The position numbers and the translations under genes are program-made. From an uncultured PS1 clade bacterium (GTDB lineage Bacteria; Pseudomonadota; Gammaproteobacteria; PS1; Pseudothioglobaceae): a stretch of 6,644 bases of DNA. This document shows positions 1 through 6,428 of this stretch, piece by piece. The notes beneath the pieces were generated by a model. The model worked only from the letters and a program-made list of their open reading frames with translations. It made no database searches and was not told the origin of the DNA. The stretch covers positions 1 through 6,644 of the forward strand of contig CALFDA010000072.1 of assembly GCA_937950605.1 (NCBI GenBank), in the 5' to 3' direction. The number at the start of each line of letters is the position of its first letter. Position 1 is the stretch's first letter.

Positions 1-1349
1 ATTGCATGGGTAATAGTGTAGTTATGTAAGCTTTTTTGAAAAATATCTTTGGTAGTTTTAAAACTTGCTTGTGTGTCTTTAATTTGTTGATAATTGGCGT
101 TTTTGTCAAAAATTGGTGTGCCAGTAAAACCAAATAATTGAGAATTGTGAAAAAATTTCTTGATAGTTTTGTGATTTTCGCCAAATTGTGAACGGTGGCA
201 TTCATCAAAAATAAAGACAATGCGTTTGTTGCTAAGTGGGGCTAGACGATTTTTATAATCGTGTTTGTTGGTTTCATCTAGTGCTAAACCTAATTTTTGG
301 ATAGTGGTAACAATAATTTTATCTTTATAATCTGTTGATAATAAGCGCTCTACCAAACTATGTGTGTTGGTGTTTTCTTCGACACAACCGTCTTGGAAGC
401 GGTTGAATTCTTCTCGGGTTTGTCTGTCTAAATCTTTTCTATCAACTACAAATAAACATTTTTCAATATCCTGATTTTCTTTTAGTAATGTAGAGGCTTT
501 AAAAGAGGTTAATGTTTTGCCACTGCCAGTGGTATGCCAAATATAGCCATTGCCACAATTTTGTTCGATACAATCGACGATATTTTTTACCGCATAAATT
601 TGATAAGGGCGCATTATTAACAATTTTTGCTCACTAGCAACAAGCACCATATAACGGCTAATCATCTGGGCAAGGTAGCATTTTCTAAAAAACTTATTAG
701 TAAACTCTATAAGATTGTTGATTTTTTTGTTATCCTCATCAGCAAGCTGATATATAGGCAAAAACTTTTCATCACTATCAAAATTAAAATGTTGGTTCGA
801 ATTATTGGAAAAATACCAAGTTGTGGATTGGTTGCTTACCACAAAAAGTTGCATAAAACAAAGTAGGGTGTTGCCATAACCGTTACCAGTATCATTTTTG
901 TAATTCACAATCTGTTGTATTGCACGGCGTGGACTTATCTGAAGCGATTTAAGTTCAATTTGCACTACTGGAACACCGTTAATAAGCAATATTACATCAT
1001 AACGATGGTGGCTATTGCGTGTGTTTATTTTGAGTTGGTTGATAACCTCAAAGGTATTTTTGCACCAGTCTTTGGTGTCTACAAGTGTGTAATATAGCGG
1101 TGTTGCATCTTCGCGTTCGAAATGGTTAGTTTCCCTAAGAGTTTGTGAAGCGGTATATACATCTGAGCTAATGATTTGCTCGATTAGGCGCTCAAATTCA
1201 TTGTCCGTAAGATTGACATGATTAAGTTTTTCAAACTTTTGCCTAAAATTGTCCTCTAAAGATTTTCTGTCTGTTATGTCTTGGCGGTAGATGTATTTTA
1301 GTTCGCTCAATGCGTCTATTAGAGTGTTTTCTATTTTGTTTTCTGACAT
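1..1349 (-). CDS. hsdR: Type I restriction enzyme R subunit (HsdR), N-terminal part, cut by window edge
   Basis: Motor and endonuclease subunit of a type I restriction-modification complex. It would translocate and cut DNA unmethylated at the HsdS-specified site, together with HsdM and HsdS. Reading the minus strand from the ATG at 1349 gives 449 uninterrupted codons plus two bases to the left edge. In order: an N-terminal RecB-like nuclease domain with D118, E132 and K134 (motif IELK at 131-134) and the associated QxxxY (Q146-Y150); the conserved segment MRPYQIYAV (246-254); Walker A HTTGSGKT at 272-279; the DEAD-type box DECH at 382-385; and motif III TGTP at 409-412. Family members are usually about 1000 residues, so the second motor domain and the C-terminal helical region lie outside. 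The start is firm: the next in-frame codon class upstream that matters is murD's own TAA, and no other ATG/GTG/TTG lies between. I see no Shine-Dalgarno. hsdM and hsdS are not visible and may follow to the left. The 48-base gap to murD permits co-transcription, but this is inferred. Confidence 0.95.
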   Translation of the reverse strand, partial: MSENKIENTLIDALSELKYIYRQDITDRKSLEDNFRQKFEKLNHVNLTDNEFERLIEQIISSDVYTASQTLRETNHFEREDATPLYYTLVDTKDWCKNTFEVINQLKINTRNSHHRYDVILLINGVPVVQIELKSLQISPRRAIQQIVNYKNDTGNGYGNTLLCFMQLFVVSNQSTTWYFSNNSNQHFNFDSDEKFLPIYQLADEDNKKINNLIEFTNKFFRKCYLAQMISRYMVLVASEQKLLIMRPYQIYAVKNIVDCIEQNCGNGYIWHTTGSGKTLTSFKASTLLKENQDIEKCLFVVDRKDLDRQTREEFNRFQDGCVEENTNTHSLVERLLSTDYKDKIIVTTIQKLGLALDETNKHDYKNRLAPLSNKRIVFIFDECHRSQFGENHKTIKKFFHNSQLFGFTGTPIFDKNANYQQIKDTQASFKTTKDIFQKSLHNYTITHA

Positions 1350-1397
1350 TTGATTAAATAATTCACATAAATATACATATATTTTAAAGTTTTTGGA

Positions 1398-2645
1398 TTA
1401 AAGCGTTTGATTAACACACTTTTTAAAAACTTGTCCGCGGTGTTCAAAATTGTCAAACATATCAAAACTAGCACAGGCGGGAGAAAGCAAAATTGCGCCA
1501 TTGTCAATAAGGGTTTTAGCAATATTAACAGCAGTTTGCATGGTGTTGGCGTGATAGGTTTTTGCGCGGTGGATATTGTTGCATAAGGCTTGGGCGCTTT
1601 GTCCAATTAGCACAACATGGCTTACTTTGTCGTCAACGCATCTGAGTAAAGGGCTGTAATCTTCTTGTTTTTGTATGCCGCCTGCGATTAACACAATATT
1701 TTTGTATTTGTTGGTTAATGCGTTAAGTGCGTTGATAGTGGAAATTGCGTTGGTGGCTTTAGAATCGTTGTAATAGTCAATATTATGTTGTTTTGTTACC
1801 CATTCTAAACGGTGTTCTAACCCTTTAAAAGTTCTGATGCTTGTGATCATTGAATTTATATTTAGTCCAATTACACTACCTAAAGCAAGGGCTGCTAATA
1901 CATTACGAATATTGTGCGCGCCAATAAGCAACATATCGTCTGTATTCATTAGTTGATTATTGCCCTGTAAGAGATAACAACTGTCATGACAAGTAACGGT
2001 GCCAAAGTCTTTGTCTAGTTTAGGCATATCCATGCCAAAATATTTAGCATTCTCTAATTTTGGCGTTAGCGGTTCATCGCGATTAATCACTAGATGTTGG
2101 CAATGTTGATAAAGACTTAATTTGGAATTAACATAATGTTCAAAACTTGGGTATCTGTCAAGATGATCTGGAGTTATATTCAGCACAACCCCCGCATGTA
2201 ATTTTAATTGTTTTGTGTAATCTAGCTGATAACTCGACAACTCTAACACATAATAGTCCACTGATTCATCTAAACAGTTCAATGCTGGAGTGCCGATATT
2301 GCCTCCAACCGCGACTTTTTTGCCATCATCGGCAATCATTTCGCCAAGTAGTCGGGTTACGGTTGATTTGCCATTAGAACCCGTAATACCAATAATAGGT
2401 GCTTTAGCATGACGTGAAAATAATGCTATATCGCTAGTAACAGGAATATTTTGCTCGCCCGCCCAAATGACGATGTTTTGCGTTTGTGGAATGCCCGGTG
2501 AGATGAAAATTTCATCAATATTTTGTAAAACATCTTTGTTTTTAATACTTCTGCTGTCTTCTATTAGAGCAAACAAAATATTTTGATTTTTTAAAAATTG
2601 TGCTATTGATTGTGCGGTTTTGCCGTTGCCTAAAATTAGTTTCAT
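1398..2645 (-). CDS. murD: UDP-N-acetylmuramoyl-L-alanine--D-glutamate ligase (MurD)
   Basis: Cytoplasmic ATP-dependent ligase that adds D-glutamate to UDP-MurNAc-L-alanine in peptidoglycan precursor synthesis. The 415-residue product is slightly shorter than E. coli MurD (438). Seen in order: an N-terminal Rossmann-like domain beginning GNGKT (6-10); the central ATPase domain with the Mur-ligase P-loop GITGSNGKST (86-95); NITPDHLDRYP (156-166), with H161 at the metal/phosphate site; K175 in NSKLSLY, matching the carbamylated lysine of the family; EHRLEW (277-282); NDSKATN (293-299); and a C-terminal D-glutamate-binding domain with LLSPACASFDMFDNF (386-400) and EHRG (401-404). All expected key residues are present, so the enzyme should be active. 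An in-frame TAG nine bases before the ATG excludes a longer form. No clear Shine-Dalgarno is seen. It is transcribed away from yccA and toward hsdR. Other dcw-cluster genes (mraY, ftsW, murG) are absent beside it. Confidence 0.98.
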   Translation of the reverse strand: MKLILGNGKTAQSIAQFLKNQNILFALIEDSRSIKNKDVLQNIDEIFISPGIPQTQNIVIWAGEQNIPVTSDIALFSRHAKAPIIGITGSNGKSTVTRLLGEMIADDGKKVAVGGNIGTPALNCLDESVDYYVLELSSYQLDYTKQLKLHAGVVLNITPDHLDRYPSFEHYVNSKLSLYQHCQHLVINRDEPLTPKLENAKYFGMDMPKLDKDFGTVTCHDSCYLLQGNNQLMNTDDMLLIGAHNIRNVLAALALGSVIGLNINSMITSIRTFKGLEHRLEWVTKQHNIDYYNDSKATNAISTINALNALTNKYKNIVLIAGGIQKQEDYSPLLRCVDDKVSHVVLIGQSAQALCNNIHRAKTYHANTMQTAVNIAKTLIDNGAILLSPACASFDMFDNFEHRGQVFKKCVNQTL

Positions 2646-2701
2646 GACGAACTATTTTGTAATATAATGGGCATTTTACATATATTAACGAGAGACAAAT
2701 T
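2646..2701. promoter_or_regulatory. Compact divergent promoter region between murD and yccA
   Basis: Only 56 bases separate the two divergent start codons, so both promoters must be here or reach into the coding ends. On the plus strand TATAAT at 2663-2668 matches the sigma-70 -10 consensus exactly. The best -35 candidate at suitable spacing is weak (TTCATG at 2641-2646, 16-base spacer) and overlaps the murD start. For murD, the complement of 2661-2666 reads TATATT, a possible -10 that overlaps the plus-strand box, again with a weak -35. The overlap suggests the two promoters compete for polymerase, which is an inference. Confidence 0.5.
2690..2694 (+). promoter_or_regulatory. Ribosome binding site of yccA
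   Basis: GAGAG ends seven bases before the ATG at 2702, a normal Shine-Dalgarno position. An in-frame TAA at 2660-2662 with no start codon in between makes 2702 the only reasonable start. Confidence 0.55.
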
Positions 2702-3379
2702 ATGAGCATTTATTCATCAGCAAGAGACATTACAGATATTACAGATGTTAAGGTTAAAAATAAAGTTTTATCAGACACAATGAGGCTTTTGTCTTATACG
2801 CTAATTTTTGGCGGTTTGGCTTCATGGTTTTCGGTTGCCATTGGTGCGGGTTTTGGTTCAGCAATGCTTAGTTCAATCGTTGCTATTGCGGTAATTTGGT
2901 TCGTTTTGCCAAAAACTCAAAACAGCAACAAAGGTATTTTAGTAGCTTTTGCTGTGGCTGGTCTATTAGGTTATTCAATTGGACCGATGCTTGCACATTA
3001 TTTAGCATTGCCTAATGATAGTGCATTGGTAATGCAAGCACTTGCGGGCACTGGAGTATCATTTTTTGCGATTAGTTTTTATGCACAAAATACCAAAAAA
3101 GACTTTAGTTTTATGAATGCTTTTATCTTTTTTGCGATGATAGGTATTGTGGTTTTGTCTTTGGTTAATATATTTTTTATCGAATCTTCTTTGTTAGCTT
3201 TGGCGATTTCGTTTATTGTTGTATTGCTAATGGGTGCTTATATGCTCTCACAAATGACAGCAATTATTAACGGTGGTGAAACAAATTATATTGCTGCAAC
3301 TGTTGGTTTATATTTAGCATTGCACAATATGTTTGTTAGTTTATTGCACATACTAGGTGCATTTTCTGGTGATGAGTAG
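2702..3379 (+). CDS. yccA: YccA-like Bax inhibitor-1 family membrane protein
   Basis: Integral inner-membrane protein of the Bax inhibitor-1/YccA family. In E. coli YccA is a substrate and modulator of the FtsH protease and protects SecY when translocation is jammed; the same role here is inferred from similarity. The 225 residues (E. coli about 219) show a short polar N-terminal tail (1-26), then seven hydrophobic segments at roughly 27-47, 51-69, 78-100, 107-128, 137-159, 163-183 and 197-219. Family landmarks are LLGYSIGPML (88-97), the KKDFSF turn (132-137) and, most diagnostic, GGETNYIAATVGLYLALHN (191-209) followed by FVSLLHILG. There is no cleavable signal peptide. The acidic C-terminal GDE faces the last helix, as in relatives. 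It is the first gene of a plus-strand run, 28 bases before rppH, so the two are probably co-transcribed. The alternative name within the superfamily is YbhL/YetJ-like, but the C-terminal motif favours YccA. Confidence 0.9.
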   Translation: MSIYSSARDITDITDVKVKNKVLSDTMRLLSYTLIFGGLASWFSVAIGAGFGSAMLSSIVAIAVIWFVLPKTQNSNKGILVAFAVAGLLGYSIGPMLAHYLALPNDSALVMQALAGTGVSFFAISFYAQNTKKDFSFMNAFIFFAMIGIVVLSLVNIFFIESSLLALAISFIVVLLMGAYMLSQMTAIINGGETNYIAATVGLYLALHNMFVSLLHILGAFSGDE

Positions 3380-3399
3380 TTACTAAACGTAGAAACCTT

Positions 3400-3425
3400 C
3401 CCCTTGTATGATTGATAAAGAGGGG
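3400..3425 (+). promoter_or_regulatory. Possible hairpin enclosing the rppH start codon
   Basis: CCCCTT at 3400-3405 can pair with GAGGGG at 3420-3425: four G-C pairs, one A-U and one G-U. The 14-base loop holds the ATG at 3408-3410. No usable Shine-Dalgarno precedes the ATG; the sequence there is pyrimidine-rich. In an AT-rich genome this is a relatively GC-rich local pairing and could affect initiation, but a stem of six pairs may be chance. Confidence 0.25.
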
Positions 3426-3947
3426 TATCGTGCGAATGTTGGTATTGTGATTACCAACGACAAAAAGCAGATACTTTTGGCTAAGCGTCGCCAGCAAGAT
3501 AGTTGGCAACTACCACAAGGCGGTATTAATGAAAATGAAACCGAACTTGAGGCCTTGTTTCGTGAACTAAATGAAGAAGTTGGTTTATTGCCTGAGCATG
3601 TAGACTTAATCGCTAAAACCCCTAAATGGTTGCGCTATGATTTACCAGATGAGCGTATAAGACGACGCAAAAAACCCATTTGTGTTGGACAAAAACAAGT
3701 GTGGTTTTTGTTGAAATTAACTGGAAAAGAAAGCAATATCAAACTGGATACACACACGAGCGTTGAATTTGACGATTGGCAATGGGTGGATTATTGGCAT
3801 CCTATTGAGGTAGTTATTGATTTTAAAAAGCCGATTTATGAAGATATGTTAAAGTCTTTGGCGCCAGTGTTGTTTGACAATCAACATAAAGTACCCGCAC
3901 AGTATTCTCGCTCACTCAAATGTGTGGCAATTACACTAAACAAATAG
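3408..3947 (+). CDS. rppH: RNA pyrophosphohydrolase RppH (Nudix hydrolase)
   Basis: Cytoplasmic Nudix hydrolase that converts the 5'-triphosphate (or diphosphate) end of mRNA to a monophosphate, which triggers RNase E-dependent decay. The product has 179 residues, against 176 in E. coli. It opens with MIDKEGYRANVGIVI, the typical RppH N-terminus. WQLPQGG (33-39) leads into a complete Nudix box from G38 to L60: G38, E44, then RELNEEVGL at 52-60, with the metal-binding glutamates E53, E56 and E57 present. Further RppH-specific stretches follow: WLRYDLP, then IRRRKKPICVGQKQVWFL, and FDDWQWVDYW with the following Pro-Ile in place of E. coli Pro-Val. The ATG at 3408 is chosen because it gives the conserved N-terminus, although no Shine-Dalgarno is visible. 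It lies 28 bases after yccA, and there is no separate promoter that I can support. The conserved boxes separate it from generic Nudix or ApaH-type enzymes. Confidence 0.96.
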   Translation: MIDKEGYRANVGIVITNDKKQILLAKRRQQDSWQLPQGGINENETELEALFRELNEEVGLLPEHVDLIAKTPKWLRYDLPDERIRRRKKPICVGQKQVWFLLKLTGKESNIKLDTHTSVEFDDWQWVDYWHPIEVVIDFKKPIYEDMLKSLAPVLFDNQHKVPAQYSRSLKCVAITLNK

Positions 3948-3957
3948 GTGGTATTGG

Positions 3958-3963
3958 TATAAT
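3958..3963 (+). promoter_or_regulatory. Candidate -10 box of a hom-thrC promoter
   Basis: TATAAT matches the sigma-70 -10 consensus exactly, 11 bases after the rppH stop and 34 bases before the hom ATG. No good -35 lies 16-18 bases upstream; TTACAC at 3931-3936 is 21 bases away, which is too far. Transcription could also read through from yccA-rppH. The short leader between this box and hom has no leader peptide rich in Thr or Ile codons, so E. coli-style thr attenuation is not apparent. Confidence 0.45.
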
Positions 3964-3985
3964 CTCCAACTTTAGTTTATTCAAT

Positions 3986-3989
3986 GGGG
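3986..3989 (+). promoter_or_regulatory. Ribosome binding site deciding the hom start
   Basis: GGGG is eight bases before the ATG at 3998 but only five before the in-frame TTG at 3995. The normal spacing and the stronger codon both favour the ATG. Confidence 0.5.
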
Positions 3990-3997
3990 TTTAATTG

Positions 3998-5272
3998 ATG
4001 AATATAGGAATTTTAGGCTTGGGGACTGTTGGTGGCGGTGTGGTTAATGTATTGAAAAAAAACCGAGAAGAAATCGCCCGCCGAACAGGCGCAAAACTAC
4101 AAATAACACACGCTGCAGTTAGAAACGTTAATCAGCGTCGCATTTGTTCAACAGAAGGTATTACACTTACTCAGGAGCCATTTGAAGTTGTTAATAATGA
4201 CACGATAGATGTTGTATTAGAATTAATAGGCGGCACCACATTAGCCAAAGACTTGGTAGAAGTTGCTATTAAAAATGGCAAGCATGTAATTACCGCCAAT
4301 AAGGCTTTAATTGCAACACATGGCAGTGAATTACTTGCTTTAGCAAAAGATAATAATACACAATTGTTATTTGAAGCAGCAGTGGCTGGGGGCATACCTA
4401 TTCTCAAGTCTTTAGAACAGGGATTAAGTGCCAATCGGATTGAAATGGTGGCTGGCATTATCAATGGTACAGGTAACTTCATTCTAACTGAGATGCGTGA
4501 TAAAGCTAGAGATTTTGACAGCGTTTTAAAAGAAGCGCAGAAACTCGGTTATGCCGAATCCGACCCAACATTTGATATTGAAGGAATTGATGCAGCACAT
4601 AAATTGACTATACTAGCTGCAATCGCTTTTGGTTGTGAGTTAAACTTTAGTCAGGTCTCTACTCAAGGTATTAGCCAAGTCAGCAGTGAGGATATCGCTT
4701 TTGCTACAGAACTTGGTTATTCCATTAAGCACCTAGGCATCGCTAAGAAAGAAGATGGAGAAATTCAAATGCGCGTGCATCCCACCTTGATTCCTAAAAG
4801 GCATCTACTAGCAAATGTTGATGGAGTGATGAATGCGGTTTTAGTTAAAGGTAATGCGCTAGGCTCAACACTTTATTATGGTGCGGGCGCAGGCGATGAA
4901 GCTACCGCAAGCGCGGTTATTGCTGACGTGGTTGATATTATCAAAGACACAGCGAGTCATGATGTCTTGGGTTGGCAATCTTTTGAATCTAGCACTTTTA
5001 AAAATCAAGATGACATTGAAAGTATTTTCTATCTACGCTTGTTAGCTAGCGATAAGCCAAGTGTATTAGCAGATATTACTACAATTCTTGCCAACTACAA
5101 TATCAGTGTAGAGGCGGTTGTGCAAAAGCAAGTTGATGAACAAAATAACGCACATATTGCCATCATCACCAATGTTATAAAAACTCGTGATATAAATGCT
5201 GCCGTTGAAATCATTCAAAGCAAGGATTTTATTCAAGAACAAATTAAAATTATCCACGTAGAAACACTATAG
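3998..5272 (+). CDS. hom: Homoserine dehydrogenase, monofunctional, with C-terminal ACT domain
   Basis: NAD(P)H-dependent reduction of L-aspartate 4-semialdehyde to homoserine, the branch-point step to threonine and methionine, in the cytoplasm. From the ATG the protein has 424 residues; starting at the adjacent in-frame TTG (3995) would add one. Seen: N-terminal Rossmann fold with GLGTVGGG (7-14); TANKAL (99-104), with K102 in the active site; NGTGNF (156-161); and a full match to the homoserine dehydrogenase signature between A180 and K202 (including YAESDP and EGID, ending in the catalytic lysine K202). A C-terminal ACT domain from about 343 to 420 starts at IFYLRLLASDKPSVLADI, implying allosteric feedback, probably by threonine. 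No aspartokinase domain is fused, unlike E. coli ThrA and MetL. An A8 run at 4055-4062 lies early in the gene but the frame is intact. It is followed 22 bases later by thrC, so a shared transcript is likely. Confidence 0.97.
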   Translation: MNIGILGLGTVGGGVVNVLKKNREEIARRTGAKLQITHAAVRNVNQRRICSTEGITLTQEPFEVVNNDTIDVVLELIGGTTLAKDLVEVAIKNGKHVITANKALIATHGSELLALAKDNNTQLLFEAAVAGGIPILKSLEQGLSANRIEMVAGIINGTGNFILTEMRDKARDFDSVLKEAQKLGYAESDPTFDIEGIDAAHKLTILAAIAFGCELNFSQVSTQGISQVSSEDIAFATELGYSIKHLGIAKKEDGEIQMRVHPTLIPKRHLLANVDGVMNAVLVKGNALGSTLYYGAGAGDEATASAVIADVVDIIKDTASHDVLGWQSFESSTFKNQDDIESIFYLRLLASDKPSVLADITTILANYNISVEAVVQKQVDEQNNAHIAIITNVIKTRDINAAVEIIQSKDFIQEQIKIIHVETL

Positions 5273-5281
5273 CTTAAGCAC

Positions 5282-5285
5282 AGGA
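5282..5285 (+). promoter_or_regulatory. Ribosome binding site of thrC
   Basis: AGGA (in CAGGAAAT) ends nine bases before the ATG at 5295 and lies inside the 22-base hom-thrC gap. It is the clearest Shine-Dalgarno in the window. Confidence 0.65.
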
Positions 5286-5294
5286 AATATTATT

Positions 5295-6371
5295 ATGCAA
5301 CTTTACACAGGCTTGATTAATCATTATAAAGACAGGCTACCTGTTGATGAAAACACAAAGTTTATCAGTCTAGGCGAGGGCAATACGCCATTAATTCAGC
5401 TCAAGAATATACCCAGTCTATTATCCAAAAATGTTGATATTTATGTGAAATACGAAGGCTTAAATCCAACTGGTTCATTTAAAGACCGCGGTATGACAAT
5501 GGCAGTTACTAAGGCGGTAGAATCGGGTTCTAAAGCAATTATTTGTGCCTCTACAGGCAACACCTCTGTGGCTGCAGCCGCCTATGCTGCACGTGCTGGT
5601 ATTAAAGCATTTGTGCTTATTCCAGAGGGAAAAATTGCCCTAGGAAAACTCGCACAAACCATGATTCATGGGGCAACCATTATTCAAATTAAAGGTAATT
5701 TTGACGACGGTATGCGTTTGGTTAAGGAAGTCGCGGATCATGCACCAGTCTCTATTGTTAATTCAATTAACCCTTTCCGTTTGCAGGGTCAAAAAACTGC
5801 CGCCTTTGAGGTTGTTGAAGAGTTAGGTGATGCACCTGACTATCACTGCTTGCCAGTTGGTAATGCGGGTAATATCTCTGCTTATTGGATGGGTTATAAG
5901 GAGTATCATCAAGATGGCAAAGCTAGCGAAACTCCAGTGATGTTGGGTTATCAAGCGAAAGGTGCTGCGCCTTTTATCAAAGGTGAGATGATAAATAATC
6001 CTGAGACTGTTGCAACCGCGATTCGTATTGGTCACCCACAAAGCTGGGATTTAGCACATACCGTAAAACAAGAATCTAATGGCTGGTTTGATGCGCTGAG
6101 CGACGAAGATATTTTAAGCGCGCAAAAACTATTAGCTGAAAAAGAAGGTATATTTTGTGAACCTGCCTCCGCCGTCTCTTTGGCGGGTGCTATGCGTGAT
6201 ATTAAAAGCGGAAAAATCCCCGAAGGCTCTAAAATCGTGTGTACTTTGACAGGACACGGACTTAAAGACCCTGATAGCGCAATTGCACAATGCAATAGCG
6301 AAGATATGATCATTATTGAGCCCGAAATAACCAAAGTGCGAGATGCAATTTTAAATGAGGGTATTGATTAG
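5295..6371 (+). CDS. thrC: Threonine synthase (short, PLP-dependent form)
   Basis: Pyridoxal-phosphate enzyme that converts O-phospho-L-homoserine and water to L-threonine and phosphate, the last step of threonine synthesis. The 358 residues fit the compact threonine synthase class found next to hom in many bacteria, rather than the longer E. coli-type enzyme (about 428). Visible motifs: GEGNTPL (27-33); NPTGSFKDRGM (57-67), with K63 the Schiff-base lysine; STGNTS (86-91), which contacts substrate and cofactor; VGNAGN (188-193), the phosphate cradle for PLP; EPASA (289-293); and TGHGLKD (319-325). Threonine dehydratase and cysteine synthase share the fold, but the TGHGLKD ending and the hom neighbour favour threonine synthase. 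It follows hom by 22 bases with its own Shine-Dalgarno. Homoserine kinase (thrB) is not adjacent and must be elsewhere if the pathway is complete. No terminator-like hairpin with a T run follows the stop. Confidence 0.97.
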   Translation: MQLYTGLINHYKDRLPVDENTKFISLGEGNTPLIQLKNIPSLLSKNVDIYVKYEGLNPTGSFKDRGMTMAVTKAVESGSKAIICASTGNTSVAAAAYAARAGIKAFVLIPEGKIALGKLAQTMIHGATIIQIKGNFDDGMRLVKEVADHAPVSIVNSINPFRLQGQKTAAFEVVEELGDAPDYHCLPVGNAGNISAYWMGYKEYHQDGKASETPVMLGYQAKGAAPFIKGEMINNPETVATAIRIGHPQSWDLAHTVKQESNGWFDALSDEDILSAQKLLAEKEGIFCEPASAVSLAGAMRDIKSGKIPEGSKIVCTLTGHGLKDPDSAIAQCNSEDMIIIEPEITKVRDAILNEGID

Positions 6372-6428
6372 CTATTCAACCCCACAACCTTGCAGTGTAT
6401 CATTACACCAACTATAGAAAACTAACTT
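6372..6428. other. Gap between thrC and the transposase remnant, with a small inverted repeat
   Basis: No gene is seen in this gap. GTGTA at 6395-6399 and TACAC at 6404-6408 form a perfect five-base inverted repeat around TCAT. It has no T run after it and few G-C pairs, so it is a poor terminator candidate. The left end of the insertion element should fall in this stretch, but I cannot place it because the right end is outside the window. Confidence 0.35.

Noticed and set aside
627..1097. Plus-strand open frames at 627-866 and 915-1097
   Set aside because: They lie entirely antisense to hsdR, whose protein is clearly recognisable along this stretch. The plus-strand translations have no family features.
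1331..1606. Minus-strand open frame of 91 codons bridging the murD end and the hsdR start
   Set aside because: It overlaps the conserved C-terminus of MurD and the first codons of hsdR in another frame and has no recognisable motif.
3948..3997. Threonine attenuator or riboswitch before hom
   Set aside because: The gap is only 50 bases, with no leader peptide rich in Thr/Ile codons and no terminator/antiterminator pairing that I can see.
4171..4482. Minus-strand open frame inside hom
   Set aside because: It is antisense to the conserved hom catalytic region. The same applies to 5066-5257 in hom and to 5823-6041 and 6032-6334 in thrC.
6395..6408. Inverted repeat after thrC as an intrinsic terminator
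   Set aside because: The stem is only five pairs with few G-C pairs, and no T run follows on either strand.
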